This document shows positions 1-5,676 of a stretch of 8,765 bases of DNA, piece after piece; position 1 is the stretch's first letter, and every line of letters begins with the position of its first letter. Under the pieces are notes generated by a model. It was not told the origin of the DNA, did no database searches, and worked only from the letters and a program-made list of their open reading frames with translations. A program made the translations under genes and the position numbers. Source of the DNA: an uncultured Bacteroidales bacterium (GTDB taxonomy: Bacteria; Bacteroidota; Bacteroidia; Bacteroidales; UBA932); assembly GCA_946530505.1 (NCBI GenBank), contig CAMNAD010000056.1, positions 1-8,765 on the forward strand, read 5' to 3'.

Positions 1-724
1 ATCCTGTGTAGGAGTCAATGGTTCTGATGTCGTATTTTTCAAGCAGGTCTGTCATGCCCTCGTGGAATCTGGAAGTACTTTCACTATCGTCAAACATGCC
101 CAGGACGAAATCAGTGTATTGGATGATGGCGGATTTTATCTGTATGTAATCCTCCCCATCGCAGAGCAGGATTGATTCCCGGAGCCATCGGAGGATGTCT
201 TCCTTGAAATTGATCTCCGCGAAGCGTCCTTGTGTTTCAGAGGAAACACCCAGTATCTCTATGGCTTTCGCGGTAAGGCTTCCTTCCGCAACTTTTTTCG
301 AGCCGTCCTTTGTCAGATACAGTGCAAATAACCTTTCCGGAGCAATACCTCTGCCTATACAACTATCAAGGTATCTTTCAAGTTGCCGTTCCTGGTCCAC
401 GGCATCGTATACCTTGTTTTCAATGATGATGGCATAGGCATAGTCTTTCCCCTCTATCAAGAGGTCAATCCGGTCCCTCTCGTTAAAGAAGTGCGGTTTC
501 CCGCCCTGAAAATCATCGGGGAGAATGCGCGCAACCTTGTCAATCTTCAGAAAGGATTCATAGAACGGGTATTGTCCATTCTCACTATAGGACAATATCA
601 TTTTTAGGATACGCGAATGAGTGTTTTCATTGACACATACTGTATCCAACAGGTTTGTGTCGTTCAGATTGTCTCTGAGGTTCCGGACCTCTTCAGACAG
701 TTTAAGAATGGTTTCAGGGTTCAT
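1..724 (-). CDS. PD-(D/E)XK nuclease superfamily protein, PDDEXK_4-like (3' end outside window)
   Basis: Last visible gene of the minus-strand operon. It starts at the ATG at 724-722 and stays open for 241 codons to the window edge, so the C-terminus is missing. It reads as a PD-(D/E)XK endonuclease-fold protein. An N-terminal helical segment contains the family-typical E33-N-x-H36-S-x-I-L. A catalytic-type Asp follows at D87 (in R-I-D-L-L-I), then a beta strand ending in I-I-E102-N-K104, which is the ExK half of the active site. D110-Q-x-x-Q114-L-x-x-Y118 follows, as expected for PDDEXK_4 proteins. The expected activity is Mg-dependent DNA cleavage, but this is known only for the fold and not shown for this protein. 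It begins 15 bp after the HKD-nuclease gene, so it is probably co-transcribed. Base composition looks more AT-rich than in the first gene of the operon. The fold call is firm; the substrate is unknown. Confidence 0.85.
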   Translation of the reverse strand, partial: MNPETILKLSEEVRNLRDNLNDTNLLDTVCVNENTHSRILKMILSYSENGQYPFYESFLKIDKVARILPDDFQGGKPHFFNERDRIDLLIEGKDYAYAIIIENKVYDAVDQERQLERYLDSCIGRGIAPERLFALYLTKDGSKKVAEGSLTAKAIEILGVSSETQGRFAEINFKEDILRWLRESILLCDGEDYIQIKSAIIQYTDFVLGMFDDSESTSRFHEGMTDLLEKYDIRTIDSYTG

Positions 725-739
725 GTTGGTGAATTGTTT

Positions 740-1246
740 TTATCGGGGGATAATTGGATCAGGGCAAAACTCCTTCCGACCGCAGTTCTTGCATTTGAAC
801 CCAGCCCAGACTGAGTCGAACTGGTTGATGGCAGCATCGACGAGGTCGGGGTCGTCAGTGAGGATGCCTGCCTCGAAGTTGCGTGTGCGGGTGCTCTTCA
901 TTCCGAGTCCGGCACCGGTGAGGTTGGCGGAACCGATGTAGGCGAGTTTGAGGTCGAAGATGATAATCTTGAAATGCACGCGCGGGCAGAGCAAGCGTTC
1001 CAAACCTGTGAAGAGTACCGGGTAGCGGTCGAAATCTTCGCGAAAGTTTGGCCCCGGCTCCTTGGCATGGATGAGGCGCACGTCACGACCTTTGCTCACG
1101 AGGTCGGCCAGCACGCCGAGGAACGGCCTCTCGCTGACATAGAGGTCCTTGATGTCGGCTGTCCCTATCCAGAGGTATTCTTTCACTTTGGAGACTCGTT
1201 CTATTACCTCCCTGAAGTGGGCTTCGTCTGCGATGTACTGGGTCAT
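740..1246 (-). CDS. Phospholipase D-family (single HKD motif) putative nuclease with C-terminal Cys cluster
   Basis: A 168-residue protein with one complete HKD signature: H91-x-K93-x4-D98-x6-G105-S106-x-N108, followed by a conserved-type acidic residue at E125 in R-N-F-E-A-G-I. Single-HKD proteins of this size (the Nuc/BfiI type) dimerise so that two motifs form one active site, and many cut DNA without a metal ion. It lacks a signal peptide, so it should act in the cytoplasm, unlike the exported Nuc enzymes. After the fold there is a short tail with C152-x-x-C155-x5-C161, which could be part of a zinc site, although no fourth ligand is obvious. It lies 10 bp after the ATPase gene and 15 bp before the PD-(D/E)XK gene. 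That neighbourhood favours nucleic acid over phospholipid as substrate. Family assignment is strong; the substrate is inferred. Confidence 0.88.
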   Translation of the reverse strand: MTQYIADEAHFREVIERVSKVKEYLWIGTADIKDLYVSERPFLGVLADLVSKGRDVRLIHAKEPGPNFREDFDRYPVLFTGLERLLCPRVHFKIIIFDLKLAYIGSANLTGAGLGMKSTRTRNFEAGILTDDPDLVDAAINQFDSVWAGFKCKNCGRKEFCPDPIIPR

Positions 1247-1256
1247 ATCTACAAAG

Positions 1257-2300
1257 TTAATCTATTTCCGGGATTTCAACTGCGGGGAAATGTTCACGGG
1301 CTTTATCCAGGGCATAATGTTTTGTTATTTCAAGAGTATCAAATTGAACGGGATCCAATTCAAAGTCTTCACCCGACCAACTCAAGAAGAGAATGTGATA
1401 CTCATTTGAAGGAGAATCGTTTAAATGGTTCAGTGATATTTGCCATCCCATACCATCTTCATCAAGAAACTCATAATGCCAGCTATCGTCGCACTCAGAA
1501 TACTGATACCACATATACATCGGCGTCTCTAATCCCTGCGAGTCTTCTTCTTTATACAACGACTCGGCTTTCTTGAAGTATCCCATGTCCTTATCAAGAA
1601 CAAGGTTCAAGACCATCTCACGCCCGTCATCTTTGAAGAATGGATGACCCAGCGGCAGTATCATTTTGTAATAATCTGACATTATGCTCACCCGATGCAG
1701 CAGAATGATCTGGTCGCAAATCGTTTTCGCCTCTGTGACATCGAGAATATCTCGGGCTGAAGGCTGTTCTTGCTGATGGCAACCATAGTCGGACAATGAG
1801 GATTTGACGATTATAACAATACCGAGGGCCTCGGCCATGGCTTTAAGCAAGCGAAGGACAGAATTCAGTTCCCGCTCCCTGGTTCCGCCATCCAGTTGCG
1901 AAGTGTTGATGTCCTGCATTCCATCGATGACGGCCATCCCAATCCCTTTCGTTTCAGCTAAATGGAAGAGCCGGTTGATGATGTAAGCAATGGTCATATC
2001 CGGAGTATCATCCAGGTAAAGAGGCAATTCTTTGAGTTTTTCCGTCATGATCTGGCCGCTGTCGAAAGCCTGTGGCCCCACTTGCATACGGACCAAAGCT
2101 TTGGCGACACGCAGGGATTCACCACCCGGCAGGAAATAAGCGACGGGGATCTCCTCTTTCGTGCCGGCCGCTATGCAATTGCCCAGCACATACTGGCTCT
2201 TTCCGCCCCAGGAGCGCGATGCAACCAGTATCAAGTTGCCCGGTGCCCAATCCAAGCCGATAATCTTAGGATGGTAATCGTTGAATACTCTTTTGCTCAT
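1257..2300 (-). CDS. DnaB/RecA-fold ATPase (DnaB helicase C-terminal domain-like) with extra C-terminal domain
   Basis: A 347-residue protein whose first ~250 residues follow the DnaB C-terminal ATPase domain. It has a lead-in P20-G-N-L-I-L-V-A, then a Walker A-like S-R-S-W-G-G-K34-S35 (DnaB has ARPSMGKT here), L-Y-L-D-D-T-P at 94-100, Walker B M-A-V-I-D125-G-M-Q, and D-Q-I-I-L-L-H-R at 196-203. The DnaB N-terminal (primase-binding) domain is absent. The segment matching the DnaB KNRxG arginine finger and hairpin reads L-D-K-D-M-G (235-240), so trans-activated hydrolysis in a standard hexamer may be altered. Residues ~260-347 form an additional acidic, aromatic-rich domain that resembles the neighbouring 119-residue protein. 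The start ATG overlaps the preceding stop by 4 bp (ATGA), suggesting translational coupling. It is more likely an accessory ATPase of this operon than the replicative helicase. Helicase activity is not established. Confidence 0.8.
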   Translation of the reverse strand: MSKRVFNDYHPKIIGLDWAPGNLILVASRSWGGKSQYVLGNCIAAGTKEEIPVAYFLPGGESLRVAKALVRMQVGPQAFDSGQIMTEKLKELPLYLDDTPDMTIAYIINRLFHLAETKGIGMAVIDGMQDINTSQLDGGTRERELNSVLRLLKAMAEALGIVIIVKSSLSDYGCHQQEQPSARDILDVTEAKTICDQIILLHRVSIMSDYYKMILPLGHPFFKDDGREMVLNLVLDKDMGYFKKAESLYKEEDSQGLETPMYMWYQYSECDDSWHYEFLDEDGMGWQISLNHLNDSPSNEYHILFLSWSGEDFELDPVQFDTLEITKHYALDKAREHFPAVEIPEID

Positions 2301-2656
2301 TTCAATTGATCTTTAAGTTCCGGCTTCATTTCTCTGACAATCTCAAGTGCTCTCACCATCAGGTAAGGGTACTCTTCATCGTAATAGTATCCTTTGACGG
2401 TTCCGGGAACATGATTCTTTTCTTCAAGGAGATTCACGTTGTCCGGACTGTCGGGGATGACCTCCCAATTCTCGTCACAGCGCAGCAGCTCGGCAGACCA
2501 GGGGTCTTCGGGGAATGGGCCGTCCCAGCGTAGGGAGATACACCAGCGCCCGTTGCTATGGTCTTCGAAATAGTAGCTGAGCTGGGCGGGGCACCATGGA
2601 TGGAGCTCGTCAATCCATTTGTTGAGTTCGATAACTTCTTCTTTCATATCAATCAT
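2297..2656 (-). CDS. Small acidic hypothetical protein, 119 aa, resembling the tail of the adjacent DnaB-like ATPase
   Basis: I do not recognise a named family. The 119-residue product is acidic and rich in Trp and Tyr, with a predicted N-terminal helix (about 4-18), a likely beta-rich core (about 25-66) and a C-terminal helix (about 96-112). It has no signal peptide and no membrane segment. Its start overlaps the upstream gene by 8 bp and its stop overlaps the ATPase start by 4 bp, so it is embedded in the operon and was probably kept as part of it. An alternative start at 2647 would shorten it by three residues. Residues ~26-69 align by eye with ATPase residues ~274-317: a Y-x-F-x-D-type strand, then G-x-W-x-I-S-L or G-W-x-I-S-L, a Pro/acidic loop, and an aromatic-E-x-x-P/D end. 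This suggests a shared domain. The similarity is visual and not statistically tested. Confidence 0.75.
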   Translation of the reverse strand: MIDMKEEVIELNKWIDELHPWCPAQLSYYFEDHSNGRWCISLRWDGPFPEDPWSAELLRCDENWEVIPDSPDNVNLLEEKNHVPGTVKGYYYDEEYPYLMVRALEIVREMKPELKDQLK

Positions 2657-4043
2657 CCCAGGTTAACAGTTGCGTGCGGAAGGTTTCCCAGAGTAGGTGC
2701 CAGGCTTTGTCGAAGCGAAGGCGCTGGGATTCGGTGTCAAAGTGGTGGCCGTCGTAGTTCGGGCTGGGGATGCGGCGGCGGTTGCGAAAGTTGACGTGAC
2801 GGGGGCCTTCGTCAATGCGGCCGCCCCAGTTGAGGATGATGTCGATAAGTGCGATAGTGCGGCGCATCTGGTCGGAATAGACGGGCCCGTTGGCGATCGG
2901 GGACCAGTCCCGCATGTATTCGGACATCATTTCAAGCTTTGTCCTGACGACGGAGAGCAGATGGTACCAGCCCCAGTTGGCATTGAGGGCGGCGGCCCAA
3001 CGGACGACGTTGCGATCTTTCCATTCTTGCCTGCTTGCACGCTTCTGCGCCCGGGCGAGGTGGCCATGGCCCCACATGTCTTCGTAGTCCTTGCGGTCGC
3101 GGAGGTATTCGGCCTTGAGGTCGTCCTCGGACATCTTGATCTTCTTGCCGCAGCGGTCGATGAACTGATAAACAAAGTCTCGGTCCCAGGCAATCCATTC
3201 GCCTTCAACGTCGTGCTTGTACTGCTGGAATTCGTCTTTGGTGTAGTTTGCCATGACGACTTTTGTACGCTTCAACATACCTTCGTGCGACATCTTGAGC
3301 AATGTCTCATAGATATAGAAGTAATGAATCTGAGGGTGCAGAAGGAATACTTGCTTACAGATTTCGTCCGTTGTACGTGGCTCGTACTTATTTGTGGCCA
3401 GGAAGATGGCCTTGTACAGGTAGGTGCGGTGGACGTGGAAGAACTTGCCGTACTGGTTGACCAGGATCGGGCAGTCGCCGGCATCTTCGCCTCCCCAGTG
3501 GAGCCAGGCCTCTTTACATTCTTTGCGCTGCTCGCGAGTAAAGATTTTGGGCGTGAAGGAGTTGCGGGTTATGCGGCTGCGGTCGACGTCCAGGTGGGAG
3601 TAGAGCGGTGGCTCGATGTCTTCTTCGGGCTCATCGGGTTCTGGTTCGGTGGCGCAGCGGCGGTCGACAGGAGTGACGTCGACGGTGTAGATGCGGTGGC
3701 TGTAGTTGTTCGCAATCATACAGAGCAGCAGGCGTGAGTCGGCGTACTCGTCGCGCCAGACGATGACCTTGTCGTACTGCTTGCCGTTCCGGACAGTGGC
3801 GGCGAAGTGCTGCAGGTTCGCAAAGACGTCTGACAGCGGTGGGATGGCAGGCGCTTTCTCGAAGGAGAGTGCCGTGCGCATCATTTCTGCGTCGGTGAGG
3901 GACTCCGGCAGGTAGTGCATGCTCGTGTCGAGGGGGTATGGAAGGAGCTCGTGGTCGGCTTTGTCGGGGCCGTCTCCTATCCACTTTTCTACTATCAGAG
4001 GCCAGACGTACTCGCTCGGCAGTATGTGAAGCGTTTTTTCCAT
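2649..4043 (-). CDS. DUF1835/DUF3658-like protein with long C-terminal extension, first gene of operon
   Basis: A 464-residue protein from the ATG at 4043-4041. The frame is open further upstream to an ATG at 4142, but that start would lie inside the operator region and upstream of the predicted -7 box at 4062-4069. The domain also begins right after the 4043 start (L-H-I-L-P-S at 5-10). Residues ~4-126 follow a DUF1835 pattern: L-H-I start, a central D-K-V-I-V-W (91-96), then I-Y-T-V-D-V-T at 118-124. Residues ~170-262 resemble DUF3658: E-Q-R-x-x-C-x-x-x-W180, a K-F-F-H-V segment, then a helical stretch ending in E-G-M-L-K. A charged Glu/Pro linker (~132-147) separates them. The C-terminal ~180 residues are helical, rich in Trp and Arg, and end in L-L-T-W-D-D. 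They recall helical repeats in uncharacterised phage proteins, which is a weak impression. Function is unknown; the domain calls are divergent matches made by eye. Confidence 0.82.
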   Translation of the reverse strand: MEKTLHILPSEYVWPLIVEKWIGDGPDKADHELLPYPLDTSMHYLPESLTDAEMMRTALSFEKAPAIPPLSDVFANLQHFAATVRNGKQYDKVIVWRDEYADSRLLLCMIANNYSHRIYTVDVTPVDRRCATEPEPDEPEEDIEPPLYSHLDVDRSRITRNSFTPKIFTREQRKECKEAWLHWGGEDAGDCPILVNQYGKFFHVHRTYLYKAIFLATNKYEPRTTDEICKQVFLLHPQIHYFYIYETLLKMSHEGMLKRTKVVMANYTKDEFQQYKHDVEGEWIAWDRDFVYQFIDRCGKKIKMSEDDLKAEYLRDRKDYEDMWGHGHLARAQKRASRQEWKDRNVVRWAAALNANWGWYHLLSVVRTKLEMMSEYMRDWSPIANGPVYSDQMRRTIALIDIILNWGGRIDEGPRHVNFRNRRRIPSPNYDGHHFDTESQRLRFDKAWHLLWETFRTQLLTWDD

Positions 4044-4061
4044 ATGGTTTTCGTTTGGGGA

Positions 4062-4069
4062 CAAAGGTA
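4062..4069 (-). promoter_or_regulatory. Bacteroidota -7 promoter element for the minus-strand operon
   Basis: The minus strand reads TACCTTTG here, a perfect TAnnTTTG. Transcription would start near 4055, giving a leader of roughly a dozen bases before the ATG at 4043. This is the main reason for preferring 4043 to 4142 as the start of the first gene. No good TTTG is seen at the -33 position. That position is occupied by the palindrome at 4081-4095, as expected for a regulated promoter. Confidence 0.65.
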
Positions 4070-4080
4070 GGAGGTCAGCC

Positions 4081-4095
4081 TGCCGAAAGTTGGCA
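4081..4095. promoter_or_regulatory. Palindromic operator candidate TGCC-N7-GGCA (operon side)
   Basis: TGCCGAAAGTTGGCA, extendable by one pair to CTGCC-N7-GGCAG (4080-4096). Its centre at 4088 lies exactly 19 bp upstream of the -7 box of the minus-strand operon, where the -33 element would be, so a bound protein would block RNA polymerase. The candidate ligand is the WYL regulator encoded next door. Confidence 0.6.
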
Positions 4096-4108
4096 GTTTG
4101 GGCCATCT

Positions 4109-4116
4109 TGCCAAAA
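4109..4116. promoter_or_regulatory. Extra half-site TGCCAAAA between the two operators
   Basis: TGCCAAAA is the reverse complement of the TTTTGGCA arm of the 4137-4151 palindrome. It lies midway between the two full palindromes (centres 4088 and 4144). There is no matching partner arm at the 7-bp spacing, so it may be a weak or auxiliary site, or chance in a short AT-rich stretch. Confidence 0.3.
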
Positions 4117-4136
4117 TTGTGTAGATTTTTTATAAC

Positions 4137-4151
4137 TGCCACTTTTTGGCA
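4137..4151. promoter_or_regulatory. Palindromic operator candidate TGCC-N7-GGCA (WYL regulator side)
   Basis: TGCCACTTTTTGGCA, with the same TGCC-N7-GGCA layout as 4081-4095 and one further inner pair (TGCCA/TGGCA). Its centre at 4144 is exactly 19 bp upstream of the -7 box of the WYL gene, mirroring the other operator. This points to autoregulation of the WYL gene together with control of the divergent operon. Confidence 0.6.
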
Positions 4152-4162
4152 TTTTTTATTAT

Positions 4163-4170
4163 TACCTTTG
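4163..4170 (+). promoter_or_regulatory. Bacteroidota -7 promoter element for the WYL regulator-exonuclease pair
   Basis: TACCTTTG matches TAnnTTTG perfectly. Transcription would begin near 4177, leaving a leader of about 94 bases before the ATG at 4271. No TTTG is found at consensus -33 spacing; a palindrome occupies that position. The same 8-mer is used on the opposite strand for the divergent operon. Confidence 0.65.
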
Positions 4171-4213
4171 CACCAGAAGACAAAAGTTACAAGATATAAG
4201 AGTTAAAGAATAA

Positions 4214-4241
4214 AGGGCCGCCGCTGGGATGTGCCGGCCCT
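4214..4241 (+). other. GC-rich stem-loop in the leader of the WYL regulator mRNA
   Basis: AGGGCCG (4214-4220) pairs perfectly with CGGCCCT (4235-4241) across a 14-base loop, in an otherwise AT-rich leader. It is followed by TATTTT, so it has some look of an attenuator, though the T run is short and interrupted. An in-frame ATG (4229) lies in the loop. Structure on paper only; no function is established. Confidence 0.45.
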
Positions 4242-4270
4242 ATTTTAGAGACATTGAAAAGAAACGATAT

Positions 4271-5179
4271 ATGGCAAAAAACTATTTCGACAGATACGTG
4301 TGGTTGATTAACACGATTGACAGGCACGGGCATATCTCAAAGGAAGATATAGATGAACTGTGGTACAGATCCCCCTTGAATGAAAAGAGGGATAAGAAGT
4401 TGCCGGAGAGGACCTTCCACAATCACAGGGAGGCGATTCTAGAGACCTTCGGCATAGAGATCAAGTGTGACCGTTCGCTGGGGTATTATATCGCAAATAG
4501 CGAGGACCTGGAGGCGGACGGCATCAGGCATTGGCTGCTGGAGTCGCTGTCAATGAACAATATGCTCAACGAGACGCGGGATATGCGGGACCGGATTCTG
4601 TTCGAGAAGGTACCGTCATCCCAGAAATGGCTCTCTATGGTCGTAAATGCCATGAGGGACGGCAAGGCGGTTGAGATTACCTATCAGAGCTATTGGAAAG
4701 ATCATCCATCGACCTTCATTGCTTATCCATATTGTCTTAAGATTTTCAGACAGCGCTGGTATATGCTGGCAACGAGCGAGGGGTACGATGAGCCGTTCGT
4801 GTATGCGCTGGACGAGCGGATGCTCGATATGGCACCGACTCAGGAGTCATATAAGGTGCCGCGGAGGTTTGACGGTGAGCGCTTCTTTGCCGATTACTTC
4901 GGCGTGAGCGTGGTGGGCGATCCGCAGGAGGTGAAGATCAGGGTGGATTGCGAGCAGGTGCGGTATTTCGACAGTCTGCCGCTGCACCACTCCCAGCAGA
5001 AGGTGGAATGGGAGTCGACGGAGGAGTATACGGTGTACCGTTACTTTGTGGCACCGAACTACGAGTTCAGGCACGAGCTGTTGGGCCGCGGGCCGGACGT
5101 GGAGGTGCTGGCGCCAGAGAGTTTCAGGAGGGAGGTCGCCGAGGATGTGGCGACGATGGCTAAAGCGTACGGGGTATGA
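4271..5179 (+). CDS. WYL-domain transcriptional regulator (HTH-WYL-WCX)
   Basis: A 302-residue DNA-binding regulator. Residues ~5-75 form a winged helix-turn-helix region (Y-V-W-L-I-N-T-I at 9-16, recognition area around R47-T-F-H-N-H). The WYL domain spans ~132-190, with the signature as R162-W-Y-M-L-A and a following V-Y-A-L-D-E-R-M strand. A C-terminal WCX-type region lies at ~219-300. WYL domains bind ligands, often nucleic-acid-related, and switch the attached HTH. BrxR and CapW are family members that control anti-phage operons. The ATG at 4271 is preferred to an in-frame ATG at 4229, because the latter adds 14 residues unlike the family and lies inside a hairpin loop. It is divergent from the five-gene operon, with palindromes over both promoters, so it probably represses both. 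Its stop overlaps the exonuclease start by 4 bp. Confidence 0.9.
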   Translation: MAKNYFDRYVWLINTIDRHGHISKEDIDELWYRSPLNEKRDKKLPERTFHNHREAILETFGIEIKCDRSLGYYIANSEDLEADGIRHWLLESLSMNNMLNETRDMRDRILFEKVPSSQKWLSMVVNAMRDGKAVEITYQSYWKDHPSTFIAYPYCLKIFRQRWYMLATSEGYDEPFVYALDERMLDMAPTQESYKVPRRFDGERFFADYFGVSVVGDPQEVKIRVDCEQVRYFDSLPLHHSQQKVEWESTEEYTVYRYFVAPNYEFRHELLGRGPDVEVLAPESFRREVAEDVATMAKAYGV

Positions 5180-5670
5180 CGGACTTTGCTGCAATAGATT
5201 TCGAGACGGCGAACGAGTGCCCGAGCAGCGTGTGCAGCGTGGGGGTGGTGATTGTGCGCGGAGGGGAGATTGTGGATTCGTTCTACTCGCTGATACATCC
5301 GGAGCCGGAGTACTATCAGTGGTTCTGCCGGAGGGTGCACGGGCTAAGCGAAGAGGACACCTGGGATGCTCCCGTCTTCCCGTACGTCTGGGAACAGATT
5401 GCCCCGCGCATAGAAGGCCTGCCGCTGGTGGCGCACAACGCCCGCTTCGACGAGGGGTGCCTGAAAGCCGCACACCGCGTGTACCAGATGGACTATCCGG
5501 ACTATGTCTTTTACGACACGCTGCAAGCTTCCCGCAGGCATTTCGGCCACGCCCTGCCCAACCACCAGCTGCAGACCGTCGCCGCCGCCTGCGGCTTCGA
5601 CCTTACCCGCCATCACAACGCCCTTGCCGACGCCGAAGCCTGCGCGCACATAGCGATAAAGTTGCTATAA
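5176..5670 (+). CDS. DEDDh 3'-5' exonuclease (DnaQ/Pol III epsilon-like)
   Basis: A 164-residue protein that is essentially one exonuclease domain. All catalytic residues are visible: D8 and E10 in A-I-D-F-E-T-A (Exo I), D92 in A-H-N-A-R-F-D (Exo II), and H147 with D152 in H-H-N-A-L-A-D-A (Exo III), which makes it the DEDDh type. Such enzymes remove nucleotides from the 3' end of DNA or RNA using two metal ions. There is no polymerase-binding tail, helicase or BRCT extension, so it is a stand-alone exonuclease and not evidently the replicative proofreading subunit. It starts inside the WYL gene's stop (ATGA) and so is probably translationally coupled to it and under the same promoter. Whether it belongs functionally with the divergent operon, or is a housekeeping enzyme that shares its regulator, cannot be told from sequence. 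Confidence 0.92.
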   Translation: MTDFAAIDFETANECPSSVCSVGVVIVRGGEIVDSFYSLIHPEPEYYQWFCRRVHGLSEEDTWDAPVFPYVWEQIAPRIEGLPLVAHNARFDEGCLKAAHRVYQMDYPDYVFYDTLQASRRHFGHALPNHQLQTVAAACGFDLTRHHNALADAEACAHIAIKLL

Positions 5671-5676
5671 TTTTCT

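Noticed and set aside
974..1576. A 200-codon open frame on the plus strand
   Set aside because: It is antisense to the PLD gene and the end of the ATPase gene, both of which have clear family motifs. It has no start signals and no domain of its own.
1257..2300. Replicative DnaB helicase
   Set aside because: It lacks the N-terminal domain, has an altered arginine-finger segment and an extra C-terminal domain, and sits in a regulated nuclease operon. It is a DnaB-like accessory ATPase instead.
2697..3737. A 346-codon open frame on the plus strand
   Set aside because: It lies wholly antisense to the DUF1835-like gene. Its translation is a monotonous Val/Ala/Gly/Asp-rich string, as expected from reading a GC-rich gene backwards, and it has no recognisable motif or promoter.
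4097..4115. TTTGG-N9-CCAAA inverted repeat between the operators
   Set aside because: Its arms differ from the TGCC/GGCA operators in order and spacing, and it partly reuses the half-site at 4109-4116. Probably incidental to the short AT-rich region.
4044..4142. Upstream extension of the DUF1835-like gene to an ATG at 4142
   Set aside because: It would place coding sequence across the operators and upstream of the predicted -7 box. The added 33 residues do not resemble the domain start.
4229..4270. Upstream ATG of the WYL gene at 4229
   Set aside because: It adds 14 residues that do not fit the winged-helix start and lies in a predicted hairpin loop. 4271 is the better start.
1..4270. Possible mobile element or prophage carrying the operon
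   Set aside because: No integrase, transposase, terminal repeats, attachment-site repeats or phage structural genes were found in the window. The phage-like impression of one C-terminal region is too weak on its own.
4847..5473. A 208-codon minus-strand frame
   Set aside because: It is antisense to the WYL and exonuclease genes and gives Arg/Pro/His-rich low-complexity protein.
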